This document shows positions 45,353-58,077 of a stretch of 64,000 nt of DNA, one piece after another. Every line of letters starts with the position of its first letter. Position 1 is the stretch's first letter. Made by a program: the position numbers and the translations under genes. A model generated the notes under the pieces. The model did not search any database and was not told the DNA's origin. It was given only the letters and a program-made list of their open reading frames with translations. Source of the stretch: Diphasiastrum complanatum (lineage: Eukaryota > Streptophyta > Lycopodiopsida > Lycopodiales > Lycopodiaceae); assembly GCA_029204225.1 (NCBI GenBank), contig CM055102.1, forward strand, positions 582,839 through 646,838. The letters are read 5' to 3'.

Positions 45353-48048
45353 ATTCATTAATGATTCAACCCCTTACCGAGGAACTCAATGGGCACTCAA
45401 TCATTTTCAAGTCGCAAGTTATGTGCTTCTGAAATTTCAAAAGGGATACCTTTCACATTCTTTACAAAGAAAATAGATTCGCTAAAATTTGCATAAACTT
45501 AAACACGTAAATACCAAACATTAAAATCTAAGTCAACCTAACATTCATAAATAAATTGACACCCATAAAATAATGAACATTTAGATCAGAATCACCAACT
45601 TTGTTATGAACACTAATCTATACTTGGACATGAGATTATCAAACATGAAAATCCAAGTGACAAAGCTTTCTCAGAGGTGTGCATATATGACTTGAAAGAT
45701 GCATTTGGCAATGCACCAGGTTTCAAGAGACGCGATTTGGCCATCACCTTCACATTTAACGCATCAAGGAAAAAGTTTTCCATTATGATGTTTTCTCATA
45801 ATTTTAAAATTATGTAATGCTTGTAAACAATCATGCATTGCGCGTTCCGTTCCGAAACACGTTCAGTTCCAGAATGGGACCCCCCAAAAAAATAAAAAAA
45901 ATACGTATTTTTTTTACAAAGAAAACAAAAACCCTGCTGTGTGAAGTTCCTTCTTTTTTATAGTTTCATATGTATTTCAGTTGTTGGTCCAGTTTCTTGC
46001 CCCTATCTAAGTTTAAGTATGAGAGCAGTAGGAAACTCCATTTTTTAGGTTTAACACAGCCTTTTCAACATGTGACCTTAGATGCTCCTCAAGACACGTT
46101 TTAAGCCTCAGATGAAGAGACACTAATAGAACTTTGATCTTGTTATACATATACAAATACCCTATCAGCCACAGAGACATAGTCGGTGTGCCAAGGGATT
46201 TGTCCTACCCTGCTGCAAGGAAGTTCGGAGCTCACCTTCATTGGCTTGTGAAGCTGGTCAGTCCTGATTTGCTTTTTCCTTTTGAAAAGTTTTGATCTCT
46301 CTCAAACATTAAAGAATCAAAACCATTTGCTTATGTACCCGGTTGGTCCTACCATGTTGTTCTACCCTATTTAACTCTATGATGGAAAATGGATCAAGGT
46401 CATATTTAAGTTTGAATCTAGGTTATAATGTTAATGGGACCACGGGTATATGGAGTTCAAATCATGTCCATATTTAACTTTGGATTATAGTTATATTTGA
46501 GTTTGAATTTGTCAAATGCAGTCAATTATTGTGTGCACTTGGAAGTCATCACTTGCAAGTGAGCATTCTATATTATCTAAGTACTACACTATACTAAGAA
46601 GTAAATCATGTTAATTACAAGATAAATCACTATTTCTAGTTACATTTAACATTTTTTTTTAGTACAATTGGCATTTGAAAATTAGGCTTATTCTTTCCTG
46701 AAAACCCTGATTCTGAACTCTGCCTGAACAACTGATTCTCAAACTACAGTTGGATCTTAAGCATTCCTAATACAAATTCTAATCCATATAACACCATATA
46801 GACAAAAAAAAAAAAAAAAAAATTCTGACCCAGTATGTTCCAGAACGAACAGTACAGTACGTACAGTACGTCTGATGGACCTATCTGCAGCTTCTTGTAC
46901 TACGTTTTTGTATAAGTAGTCTATATAGTTAATAAAAAAACAAAAAATGTTTCCAAAACCGGCTTATGAATCCAGTTACAAACCCAATGATCTTAGAAAT
47001 AGAATATTTGACCATTGATGTATTTACTTATTGATTAAGCCATCACAATAGGGGTAACCTTTAAAAAGATCTAAACTAACACAACCTCGATAAAGTAACG
47101 TTTCCCCGAAACACTTTTCTGAACCTGTTCCTAACACAGCAGATTTAAGTCGTTAAAGTAACGAAGTTCCCATTTTTCAAAACTCAATAATAAGAGCTCC
47201 CTCAGCGATATTCTTCTGTTTGGCATAGTCGGGCTTCTTGAAGTGCTTTTGGCTTGGGTTGCTATACATGTCTTCTTCAAAAAGAACTACCACTTTTCCC
47301 AAATTTGGCCATGAGACTCTCAGCAACACCTACCACAAGTTTACTACTCCACAATTCATCAGATAAACAACAAAATCAAACAATCCAAAAATCAAAAGTT
47401 CTCCCAAAGCACCAGGTGTTAGTTGCTTTGTCTATACCATCTTATCAAACGTTACAAAGTATCAAATGAACAGCCAAATCAAACGCTGCTCACCATCTCG
47501 ATTTTTCCCATGGCTCTACACTTTTTGAGATCCTTGGACTGGATTGGATCATTTGTAAAACAACAAATATAAGAATCCAACAAGAACAACAGAAAACCAA
47601 CACAGTTGGAGCTGAATTTGTCGATGAGCTTAATCACCACAATTTACAACTAAATGTACGCAGCCCAGTGTCAAAAAGAAAGAAATGTTAAAAGATTACA
47701 GAAATTTTAAAAGTGTTAGTACATGGGGCTGTCAAAGGTGGGATAGGGAACCTGAGATAGTACATGCCTATCCTACTGCTATGTCCAGAATTCTGTGGAT
47801 ACGGATTATACTAATGTCAACCCCCATGTAAGTAAAGTTCACTCCTACAAATATGAAAACAAAATATCTCAGAAACAGTCAGGCAATTTCTTTCCATTAA
47901 AGAGAAATCCAAGTGATTTATCCTCTGCCTTTACAAGGGCTTCAACCAGAAATTCCTGCTGGATGATCATAATGCCGCATAACATTTTCTACATGATAAG
48001 AAATAAAGTAGACCTGTATTGCATGACAAATAGAACCCTAAAATAGGA
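45351..48048. other. Long non-coding stretch, nothing recognised
   Basis: AT-rich sequence with poly(A) runs (46804-46822) and short GTTCCG/GAACG-rich patches near 45845 and 46840. The last few hundred bases are presumed 3' UTR of the minus-strand gene that ends at 48049. No transposon domain or exon was found. Confidence 0.45.
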
Positions 48049-51000
48049 CTATGCCCCTTTTGACTTCTTCTTAGGAGGTTGAGCTGCCTCTTCTTCATCC
48101 TCCTCATCCTCCTCATCCTCCTCATCTTCCTCAGCTCCTCCATCCTCTTCCTCAAATTCTTCTTCATCAACTCCATCTTCCTCATCTTCCCCTTCACTTT
48201 CCTCTCCCTCAATACCTTCTTCACCTTCTCCATGACCATTTTCCTCATCCTCCTCGTCATCCTCCTCATTTACTACAGCTTTACTTTGCTGAGCAAATTG
48301 GGCAGCCACTTCCTCATCATATTCATCATCATCCTCCTCATCCTCCTCATCCACCTCATTGTCATCATCGTCATTGCCTTCCTCTTCACCTTCTCCATCA
48401 TCATTGCCATCATTATCATCACTGCCACCTCCATCTTCATAATCATCACTTTCATCATCTTCGGCTTCATCTTCCTCTTCATTCTTTCTCTTGTCCTTGC
48501 CTCCACTAACAAAACTTCCATCTTTCGTGGAGGCATGATTGTCCTCATCCTTACCTCTAGCTGCAGACAACAACCAGTTGCTATCTACAACACCAGGTTC
48601 AATTTTCTCCATGCTCTCAAAAGGTAAAATCTCTACCCTAGCCTTGCTACAATCAGTTTCTGATAATCTTCCTTCCTGCAAGTTGCGAATAAATAATTCT
48701 CATCAGAGACTAATGTAATAATCACAAAACAGTACTTGTATGATTTTGTAAATAAAAACCACCACTGCCAGACTAAGTTCCTCTGTATGTGAAAAGAGAA
48801 AAGGCCTGCTTGGCATATAAATTATCACTGTCCTCAAGCTACTGCCAGACTAAGTTGCTCTGTATGTGAAAAGAGAAAAGGCCTGCTTGGCATATAAATT
48901 ATTCACTGTCCTCAAGCTATAAAACAAGGAGGTAGCAGACAGAATACCTCTTCCTCCATGCCGGAAAATTGTTCGCTGCTGAGTGACATAATTGACCTGC
49001 ATGTCACAAAATATTGCCAAGCTAAGAACGAATTATTCAATGATAATCCATAAATACTTTCACAAAAGGTCAACTTAAATCCAAGAAACACACAATCGTA
49101 ACATTTGAAAAAGCGTATCATATCTGCTAAAAGTTGCATTCAAACTGAAGCAACACCAAGAACATCCAATGTAGAAGGGATACAACGTGAATCAAGCACT
49201 TAAGGCATCTGCCATCCATAGAACCCACGGTTCCCAGAACCGTGGGGTCTGGGAACCGTGGCAGGAACCGTACCACGGTTCCTTGAACCGTGGTACGGTT
49301 CATCTGAAAAAATAAATAAATAATTAATTAATTAATTACTCTAATTTCCCCCCCAAAAACCCCTCTTAGCTCGTTTTGGACCCTCATTTCTCAATGCTCA
49401 TTTTTTGTGGTAGAGGTTGGGAGAGAGGGCTGTGAAGTTTCAGAGAGAGGGCTGCTCAGATTGATGAGAGAGAAGAGGGCAGGGTACAATGATAGCCTAC
49501 CCCTCTCTCTCTCTCCCACTCTCTCTTATCAATATGGGTAACTTTTTCAACTTTTTGGGCCTTTTTTTTGCCTTTTTTTTGGGCTGTTTTTGGGGGTGGG
49601 TACTAAAAAAAAAAGGCCATTAAATAATTTGAAGTAAATAATCTAAACTCCCTACAAATCTGCTTTTTCTAAAAAAAAATTGGCATTTTTTTAGGATTTT
49701 TTTGGGCTGAGTGCCCCGCACTGCGGCTGTCATAACATTCATTCAAGATTTGGGCCTTAATTTCATCATTTTTTGGCACATGTACCTACCTTTCCATTCC
49801 AAAAACGTAACCCATTTCTTATGGAATAATCTCGTTGTATCTTGTCCCGACGAGAGATCTTGGAATCATGCCTTCCAACTTGAATTCTAGGTCTAGAATT
49901 TCTTACCAGGACATCTAGCAAAATTTGACCAAAGCGCCTGTCCGTCTCTTTTTTTTTCTCAATTGGAAAAAAAAAAAACTTCCGTAACCCTAGTTTAGGG
50001 TTTTGATGATTCGTTTCCTTAATAAAATTTCGGTTTTGATGATTCGTTTCCTTAATAAAATTTCGAAATCAGACAAAATTTAACTTACAATTTGCCAATA
50101 CGGATTGATCAGACCTATACACGGTTTTTGGTGGCTCTGATACAGCTTCCAGCCTAACGATGTCCCATACTATTTATACCAATCAAATGCCCTAAAGTGA
50201 AAGCTTCTAAGAGACTATGATTTTGCCTAGATTTTCAGAGCTTTAGTTCCATTGTCACTTGGGACCATATAAACTGGAAAATAAGATTCTTACGAGGTCT
50301 TTGAATAAGTTTATAAGTTGATTATAGTTGTGAGACCGTGATATTGCCTGAATTTTCAGAGCTAGTATGATTGTCATTTGGGGCAGTATATTGTCCCCAT
50401 TTCCTTGCTTATTGTCTAGGGAAGGACCAGCTATTGAGCAAAATGGTAAGACCATGATATTCTGTAGATTTTTGGAGCTTTTTAGTAATATTGTCACTTG
50501 GGGCCGGGCCAGCTATTGAGTAAAATGGTAACCTCCTTGAGGCCGCAAGAGACCCTAGGAGCCTATAACATAATGATCAAATGGCTTCCTTTTCGATTCG
50601 GTTCTTAGGGTCCTGTACGTCATGATGTAATAATAACCTCAATATCAAGGTTCCATTCATGGACGACATTGTAAAGAAATGTATCTCAATGTTTGAAATC
50701 TCTTCACTAGGATGTTAGAGGTGGTGCTCTGTTCAAGGCCATGAAGAATGTGAGGGGGAAAGCAAGATTACAAGTCTAGACATCCGTCCTTAAATCTGTG
50801 AAGGGCGAACAAGCTTTCCAAGAGGACGGCGATTGTCCTTGTTCTTGAAAAAACAAAGGGTGCCTCTTTTGATTCGTGGATGCTACTTCTTTCTTAAATT
50901 GGAAAAAAATTCAGTGACATTCTGGATCTCTTTCGTGCTCTGATAGCAATTTAATTCATTGTAGCCAGCATAACAATATTTATTTTGGAGATGTTGGAAT

Positions 51001-52381
51001 CTCAAGAAACTCATTCTAACTTCACGTGTGTTATTCTATTCTAGACAAACATGAAGTTAATTTTTCCATATTTTGGGTTTTTAGTACCCATAATTCCTTT
51101 ATTGTCCAAAGCTAGTGTAAAAAACAAAGAGATGCATAACCCCTCATGTGCATGACAAAAAACAGCAGCCCACACAAATATAGAAACATCCTGATTACAA
51201 GAACATATGCTCAAGTTCAAAATATTGAAGCATTAAATTTGTGTTTGCAGGAGTAAAAAAGGCTGTCAAATGGCTCTTACTATAAAACTAACCTGTCATT
51301 AGCATCATTTTTCTCACATTTGATAATCTGCTCCAGGTAAGGTAGAGCCTGCATATCGAATTAAGCATCATAATAGTTAGAAACCTTACTCACTTAACAT
51401 TTTGAAGGTAATATATCTAGACATTCTAGTCTTAAATAATGCCAGTAACTATGTCAACGTGAAATGAGGTGTAATGCCAACTAGTATGAAAAAATCACAC
51501 ATCTACACTGCAATATTAGCTTACCATCAGTAACCATTATGCACAAACACTTTACAACCAAGATTGAGTACCACAATAACGTACCATTTCACTAGTAACT
51601 ACAGTAGCTGTAGTGTCTACTTCCTCGACCAAATCAACTCCACTGCATTGAAGTACAGGAATTAAACCACATGCAAGCTCAAAAAGATTGTGTGTGGCTC
51701 CACTTTTCCTGCAGATACTTCTACAGGTTACTGCTACAAAAGCTTTACATTACATATAGAATATGGGTAAGCTCATGAATTATTCTCAAGCACAAAAGGA
51801 TTGGCTATAATTATAATCTGTACCCAGTAATACTAATAACCGTAGGGATCAGAAGGGAATCTCGTAAGCCACAAAGTACCTTATCAAAATATCTGTGCCC
51901 TGCTGTGATTCTTTAGCTGCACCAGCAAAGATTGACGCTATATTACAAATCCGGTGACAATAGTTCAGGAAGTTAAATTCAATAGCTTAAACCGAGCCCA
52001 TCTATTGAATAAGAGATGCAGCTAATCTAGGAATACCACGTGATCAAACCTCTCAAGAGAAATTGTACCTATATCATTTGCATAGAGATAATGCATAGCC
52101 AACTTGTGAACATTCTTGGCAGTGAAATACCTGGAAATTAGATAGCCATAAGACTTTAATTCTCATATTAAAGAAAAGCAACCTGTTAGATTGCAGCAAA
52201 AAAGTGTAAATCATAGGAATGTCCGGTCAAGGTAACATTACACAATTATCACACCTATCAAGCAAGTACTCAAAAAAAATGATAACATTCAAAGTTTGAC
52301 AAACCACCTGACATCTTCATATTGAAGATACTGGAATGAAAGAGCTTTGATGACATTAGTTATTGAAACTTCAGATTCAAC
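48049..52381 (-). CDS. Host gene with acidic C-terminal tail; eight 3' exons visible, 5' end not found
   Basis: Eight minus-strand exons join with matching phases and GT/AG introns: 52381-52308, 52130-52069, 51937-51880, 51708-51585, 51348-51293, 48996-48948 and 48675-48049 (stop TAG at 48049-48051), with lengths 74, 62, 58, 124, 56, 49 and 627 nt; that is seven confirmed exons plus the unseen 5' ones. The first parts encode a helical, HEAT/ARM-like region (ALSFQYLQYEDVRYFTAKNV, HKLAMHYLYAND, AGAAKESQQGTDILIRKSGA, HNLFELACGLIPVL, ALPYLEQIIKCEKNDAND). The last exon begins EGRLSETDC and becomes an extreme Asp/Glu tract ending in the basic AAQPPKKKSKGA, which looks like a nuclear localisation signal. 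A nuclear or nucleolar role is likely, but I do not recognise the family with confidence. No further 5' exon could be found up to 64000, so the gene is either truncated or has a very long transposon-filled intron. Confidence 0.75.
48764..48918. repeat. 77-bp tandem duplication in the last intron
   Basis: 48764-48840 and 48841-48918 are near-identical (ACTGCCAGACTAAGTT ... CTGTCCTCAAGCT). It lies in the intron between the 49-nt exon and the acidic last exon. Confidence 0.93.
49225..49301. repeat. Cluster of GAACCGTGG inverted repeats
   Basis: CCACGGTTC-CCA-GAACCGTGG (49225-49245) and a perfect 17-bp inverted repeat (49265-49281 and 49285-49301, 3-base loop) lie in the long intron of the acidic-tail gene. 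Confidence 0.92.
49302..51292 (-). other. Long intron (about 2.3 kb in total) of the acidic-tail gene
   Basis: The intron between exons ending at 51293 and starting at 48996 holds a 33-bp tandem duplication (49999-50064). It also holds a primer-binding-site-like TGGCTCTGATA at 50132-50142, suggesting an inserted minus-strand LTR remnant, and three degenerate repeats of about 110 bp (50213-50510). No coding domain is present. Confidence 0.6.
50213..50510. repeat. Three degenerate tandem repeats of about 110 bp
   Basis: Blocks of the form AGAC(T/C)(A/G)TGAT(A/T)TT...TTTTCAGAGCT...ATTGTCA(C/T)TTGGG recur at about 50213, 50333 and 50451. Confidence 0.7.
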
Positions 52382-54106
52382 CTACAAACAGACAAAGTGC
52401 ATTGTGAAATCAGAGTTCAGATAATCAAACATATGGTTCCACAAAGCCCTGCCAACTCTTAATATATAATTATACTATAAAATAATAATAATTAAAAAAC
52501 CCCATACTGACTAGGTTTTGTAAACTAATTTAAGAGTTATTTCTAAAATGTATTTTTTTTTGTACCACGATTACAATATGAGGACAACAGCACAGGATCA
52601 GACATGCTACTAGACTAAGCATGCAAAGAGTTCACATGAATATTTCTTGCATAAATGTTGACAAAATCAAAAACAGAACAAATGGACAACAGAACTCAAC
52701 TTCAAACCAAGCAAACCTCCATAGCATCGAACTACCATAAATGCTAGTTAGTCTGCTTTGGATACCAAAATACCAAAATACTCCACCAATTTGACTTCTA
52801 ACAAAGCCCCATATTCTTAGGAGAAGCATGTACTATGTAATCATGCACACAGAATTTCTAGATTTGACCTACAGAATGAAAAAACAGAGGCGTGAATTGG
52901 GCAATTAAGTTGTCTTTCACAGGTTCATTCTTATCCTCATTCATCATCCATGAGTTTGGGACCCAACTAGCATTGAGATTGATAACTACTTATCTGGTGG
53001 TTTGAACAGAATCCTTACTATTTTGTCATCCCTGTCAGAGTGTGTCCATTTTGGATGCAACATCAAACATGACCACAATCAATCAGCTTATCAAGCAAAC
53101 TAAAAGTTCCATCAACAGTCCACCGCAGACAGCGAAACATAAATACTCGTAAGTGTAGCAGACACCCAATCACAAAACTTTTGCAAATGCGTTTGCAAGT
53201 TTGCAAGGGGAGGGGAGACAATTGCAAACGGTGCCCCAAAAAACCCTAGCTTTTTTTGTTTGGCTAAAAAACTTTGTATGGGGACTTGCAGTAACAAAGT
53301 ACAAGCTAATAGTAGAATGACGTAAATAGCCTTACAACTTGCACACTAGATTCTAATCAACTATACAACTTCACAAATCTACTCATTTCTTATATATAAT
53401 GGACTTGGACATTTATAATCGTTTTGACACTGAACCACCAGCAATCTGTAAATGCACACAAGTTTGCAAGTTTGCAAACACCAGCAAACACGTGTGCTGG
53501 TAACTATGCCATAGTTGCAGCCTGCAATTCAGATTGTGTTCTGGAAATCAGAGTTACAGTTTTGCTGCTGTACTACTCACCACTTTAACCATCCTTCTAA
53601 ATTGTCGGTTCTACATATATGAAAACCCTATATAGTGCATATATTAGCATGGCTAGGGTGTGTATGCAAAGCAGACACATCAATTTGTAATCTTTTCATT
53701 TTCAATCTTTTTGTCAACATGGAGGCAGAGCAAAATGATAAGATGAGGCAGCCACCCCTTTCTGAGACCAAAGAAGATACCAAGTCCTACAAACCAAGAC
53801 CTACACGACAGGCATCATAGACTCACGCATGCCCTCCACAATCTAGGAAACCACATCTTCCACCATCACAAACTTTTTCAAAAGTCTATCTCATGATATG
53901 CCATGATGGCTATCATCAAGTCCAATTGGTTATTTACTCCAAATATTTGGCTCACAGGAACTCTTGTTAGGAGTCCACTTATAGCTCTTTAATTCTTAGT
54001 TTCCTGCTACATGTTATGAATTTTCCCATCTTATGTAGCTTTGGTACCCCCCACCCCCCCCACCCCCTCTCTCTCTCTCTCTCTACCCATGTAAGCCAGC
54101 TCCTAT
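52382..54106. other. Non-coding stretch, probable intron or flank
   Basis: No exon with coding character and no transposon domain was found. A short (CT)n tract and a C-rich run lie near 54045-54085. Confidence 0.4.
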
Positions 54107-54331
54107 TGCCAAATGCCATCAAAACTGGTCAAACCCATAAAGCCATTGATGTTGACTCACTAAGTATGGACTTTCTCAAACCTATCGCTCATATTATTGC
54201 TCCATACATCTCCCACATTTTTAACCAATCTGTTATTTTTGGCCTTCCCACTTCTTGGTGCACTAACCTTTTACACCCTATACTTAAGGCCGGTGATCCG
54301 TTGAATGTAGCAGGATCATCTCATTTATTCA
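54107..54331 (+). pseudogene. LINE reverse-transcriptase fragment
   Basis: The peptide contains AIKTGQTHKAIDVDSLSMDF, PYISHIFNQSVIFGLPTSW and HPILKAGDP. These are the N-terminal RT blocks of a non-LTR retrotransposon, homologous to 56760-56950 in the longer LINE below. It is cut abruptly near 54310. Confidence 0.78.
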
Positions 54332-54879
54332 CAGGGCCTCAGAGCTTGATTCTTCTAGATACGTGGTAGCGGCTTCTACGTCTTCTCGCACTTTGGCGGG
54401 GCAGCAGGTCAAATCATGGGGATTATCTATGTCAGACCTCCCGAACGTTGGTGTTGACCACAGCCAGCCGCATATTACACGTTTCTTTCAAAAAAGAGGT
54501 AGAGATGATTTATCAGATGATGAGATTGACATCCCAGCTCGACGACCAAAGCTCCAGCACCCCCTTAGACCTTCTTGAACTCACCACCAGAGGCCACCTT
54601 GTGCCTCCCGCCAGATCACGCAGTTTTTCTCTCTCAGTTAGTCAGATTCTCCTCCGCGTAGCTGGTGGTTAAGCTACTGCTTTTTGTACCCTCACCATAG
54701 CTGGAGGTTAAGCATTGGTTTTTCTTTTTCTTCTGGTTTATTTTTGTTTGTAGCAGTTAGAATAAGTCCGGTTTTTATGGACAATGCTCCTTACTGATGT
54801 ACTTTTTATTTGTCTCATATACCCACGGGTATTTTATAGACATTAATACAATTCAATTCAATTCTCTCTCTCTCAGCTT
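54332..54879 (+). other. Short unrecognised frame and probable LINE 3' tail
   Basis: A 71-codon frame (54363-54578) contains QPHITRFF at 54465-54488 followed by basic and acidic residues, a form that fits the PCNA-interacting (PIP) box. The stretch ends in short AATTC repeats (about 54848-54865) and CT repeats, as expected of a LINE tail. Identity is unsettled. Confidence 0.4.
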
Positions 54880-57800
54880 AAAGAAAGAAAAGCATGAACC
54901 GTTCTTCTGGAGGACAAGGAAGCAGAAATTTTCAAAGTGCATCGAGAGTTACAACCAGATGGGGATGTGAATTCCGGTAGTACCTGCACAATATGGACTC
55001 CATTGCTGCCAACAGTCAAGAAGCTGGATCTGAATCTGACGTAAGCCAGAACTCCATTGCTGAAAAAATGCGTGCATGCCAGAACTCCATCACTGCCAAC
55101 AGTCAAGAAGCCGAATCTGAATCTGACTTTATCACTAAATCTAACCTGACTCTATCTATCCCTCCTCAAGAACCCTACACACCTACCAAAGCAGTTGAAT
55201 CCTACATTGCTGCCAACAGCAACGTGATCTTAGAAGATTTTCCGGGTTTGAAGGCGGCGCTGAATCTGATGAAGCTGAAACTGTCCCATCTTCGGGAAGA
55301 CAATACGAAATTCCGGACAGAAGTAGACACGCTGCGACAAGAGCTACGTGCACAGCCGATTCTCGCTACACCGGAATCATCTACCAAAATCAAGGAGCTG
55401 GAAGCTAAGATCGAACAACAAAGGCCATGTCTTGGGCCATTACAGGGAGAGACATTCTACTCTTTATGGAGACAGATGAAAGCCAGGTTAGAGGACTTCC
55501 TACATTTCAGGATATAGATGGGACTCAGTATATAGGTCAAAGATGAGATCCATAAATGGCAAAGGTTCAGGTGGAGTTGCATGCTTATATCGAGAGACAT
55601 TACATCCAGTTATGAAGTTCATCACACATGATGAACATACACGTTATATCTGGGTTCGTGTGACATTGGCTTGGACAGGGATCTCTTCGTTGCACCTTGC
55701 TACTTCCACCCAGATTCCTCTTCCTTTGTGAAGGGCATTGGTTCTCCATATGTTGATCTGTCTACAGACATTATCAGGTTTTGCTGATCGAGGGTATGTT
55801 TTTCTCACTGGCGACTTTAACACTAAAACCGTGGCACGACAGGTTGACTTTCATGATGCTGTTGTCAGATACGTATCCAAGCCATTGATTGTGATGACAT
55901 TGAAATTACCACGATTTCAGCCGATTCACATGGACCTATCACTAGATATGGAGAGTATTTGTTACAGCTTGGTGAAGCCCTTGAGTTAGCCATCTATAAT
56001 GGCCTAGCTTATTGGCCAGGTTCGAGCAGCTACACGTGCCATCCACACAGTGGCGGACACAGTGTCCTCGACTACCTCCTGGGGTGGTCACCATCCCTTA
56101 TCCCATTCATATCACACTTCCAAATTCTCCCCCCACTCTCTCTGACCACTCTTTCATCTCTTTCCACCTTGGTTCTATACTACCCTCACCACCTCCCTCT
56201 CACTCTTTCATTGACCGTGCACCCAGATATACTTTGACACACACATATATCCAAAAATACCAAGAGGACCTTATTTCCTTACTAAAGCACTTTCCCCATG
56301 ATAGCCCATTGGAAACACAAGCTGACTTTCTCACCACATCACTTCATACGGCTGCTTCATTGTCCTTCCCTTCAAAAATATCGACGTCTTTCCAGCTCCT
56401 CTCGTCCCATTCGACCTCCTTGGTTTGATGATGCGTGTCGCTCCTTATGCCTCTGTGTTGCCCATGCACGTTTATATGACCCACTTACTGTTCGTACTGC
56501 TCATAGAAATCTCCATCGTACACTTCGCCGCAAAAAGTGTGCCTTCGAAGAACGTGAAGGGAGACACCTTATTGACGCCCTATATAGTTCTTCCACAGGT
56601 GCCTTTTGGCGCACGTTCATTCCTCGTGCTCCACCTCCCCTGATTGAGGACTTACATGGACCACATATGCCACATCACTCTACACTATACCTATTGACTC
56701 ACCCATCTCTATATCCCCACACCCATGTGAATTCACCTTCTTCACTCCCGACATGATCCACGATGCCATCAAAAGACTGAAAACTAGACGTACCAGAGAT
56801 ATTGAGGACCTTGAATCAGAATTGTTGATCCATGTTGTTGTCCCACTCTCTCCCATCTTAGCCACTCTACTCAACCGTGCTATTGTCCTTGGTTTCCCAT
56901 CTTCCTGGTGTACTAACATTATCCATCCCATCCACAAAAATGGTGACCCCACATATCCTAGTAATTATCATACTATCATGATTGGGCACATTATTGCAAC
57001 GCTGTATTGCACTATTCTTCAGTCAGCGATCAGTTCTAAGGCAGAGATCAAGAGATTACATGCTATGGGCCAAGTAGGCTTTCAGGTTCACTACTCCACC
57101 ACAGACCATATTTTCACTCTTCAAGCTATCTTCGAGGAGGCTAGACATAGGGGTTGTTTCGTGGACTTCAGGAAGGCCTTTGAGTCTATCCCGCGTTCCC
57201 TTCTTATCCAGAGATTACGAGACCTTGGCTTCTCCACTGATACCATCTTGGCAACGATGGCACTTTATAAGCGAGTCTTGGGTTGTCTTCAGAGTGATAT
57301 CGGCATCTCAGACCACATATGGAGCACCATTGGGGTGAAGTAGGGTTGTTCCCTCTCCCCCACAGTCTTTGGGTTGTATACTGATGAGCTTGAGAGAGTC
57401 ATTGAGGAATGTGGTGATACGGGGTGCAGGCTTAGTGATATTCTGATTGCCATCCTTCTTTATGCAGATGATGTGGCTCTAGTCTCTCCGACTAGAGAGG
57501 GCCTACAGTCTTCATGCTTTTTGTACTAGATGGGGTTTGAGGGTTAACATTGAGAAGACCAAGGTTATGGTGTTCAACACAACCAGGGCGTTCATGCGCG
57601 ACAGGAGTTTATCTTTGACTAACGGCCACTGGAGATTGTATCATACACTTACTTAGGTGTCCTCTTTACTAGTCCCGTATTTGCTATGAGACAAGCTGCT
57701 ACAGCTAGACTTGGGAAGGGACATGCTTCCCTTGTACAGCTAGAGAGGTTCTGCTTTCGACGATTTATTCGAGATGCTCCGAGTAAGTGTTGGCTCTTTG

Positions 57801-58075
57801 ATACTCTTGGTACCCCTACCACATTATATGCGGTCGAGGCATGGTGTACAGGTCTCCCTTCATCTGATTGGGCCAGTATCTCGCACAAGCAGATCCTTAT
57901 GCTCTCACATATGATACGGGCTAACCCTTTCGTTCCACATCAAATCATTCTACCTGAGTTTGCAGTTCCACTCATTCAGCTTGATGCCATTTTTCGACTT
58001 ACTTATACTCAGAGAGTCAAGTTATTTCCATTGGATGAGTAGAGGTGTTATCGCCATTGGCAAACACAGGGATAC
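54880..58075 (+). pseudogene. LINE (non-LTR retrotransposon): ORF1-like, endonuclease, RT
   Basis: Domains in order: an ORF1-like 174-codon frame (54993-55517) with two copies of a SIAANSQEA-type repeat and a coiled coil (LREDNTKFRTEVDTLRQEL). An APE-type endonuclease follows (GSGGVACLYRE, LTGDFNTKT near 55812, SVLDYLLGW, and SDHSF in another frame). Then come the linker PPWFDDACR and RT (HTIMIGHI, CFVDFRKAFESIPR, GCSLSPTVFGLYTDEL, catalytic YADD at 57461-57472). A C-terminal region ends around FPLDE (58042). There are at least five stops or shifts. RT motifs place it among LINEs with an APE endonuclease; I cannot assign the clade with confidence. Its right end is at the LTR of a gypsy element. 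Confidence 0.83.
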
Positions 58076-58077
58076 TA

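Noticed and set aside
47967-48548. Minus-strand Met/Arg-rich frames
   Set aside because: They are alternative frames of the same acidic trinucleotide-rich exon.
48079-48627. Plus-strand frame rich in Leu, Ile and Phe that looks like a membrane protein
   Set aside because: It is the antisense of the Asp/Glu-rich last exon of the minus-strand gene; the codons GAA, GAG and GAT read backwards give hydrophobic residues.
48049-52381. Naming the acidic-tail gene as a NOC/SWA2-type or PELP1/RIX1-type nucleolar protein
   Set aside because: A few residues (for example DVRYFT) and the acidic tail are suggestive, but the overall sequence does not allow a safe match by eye.
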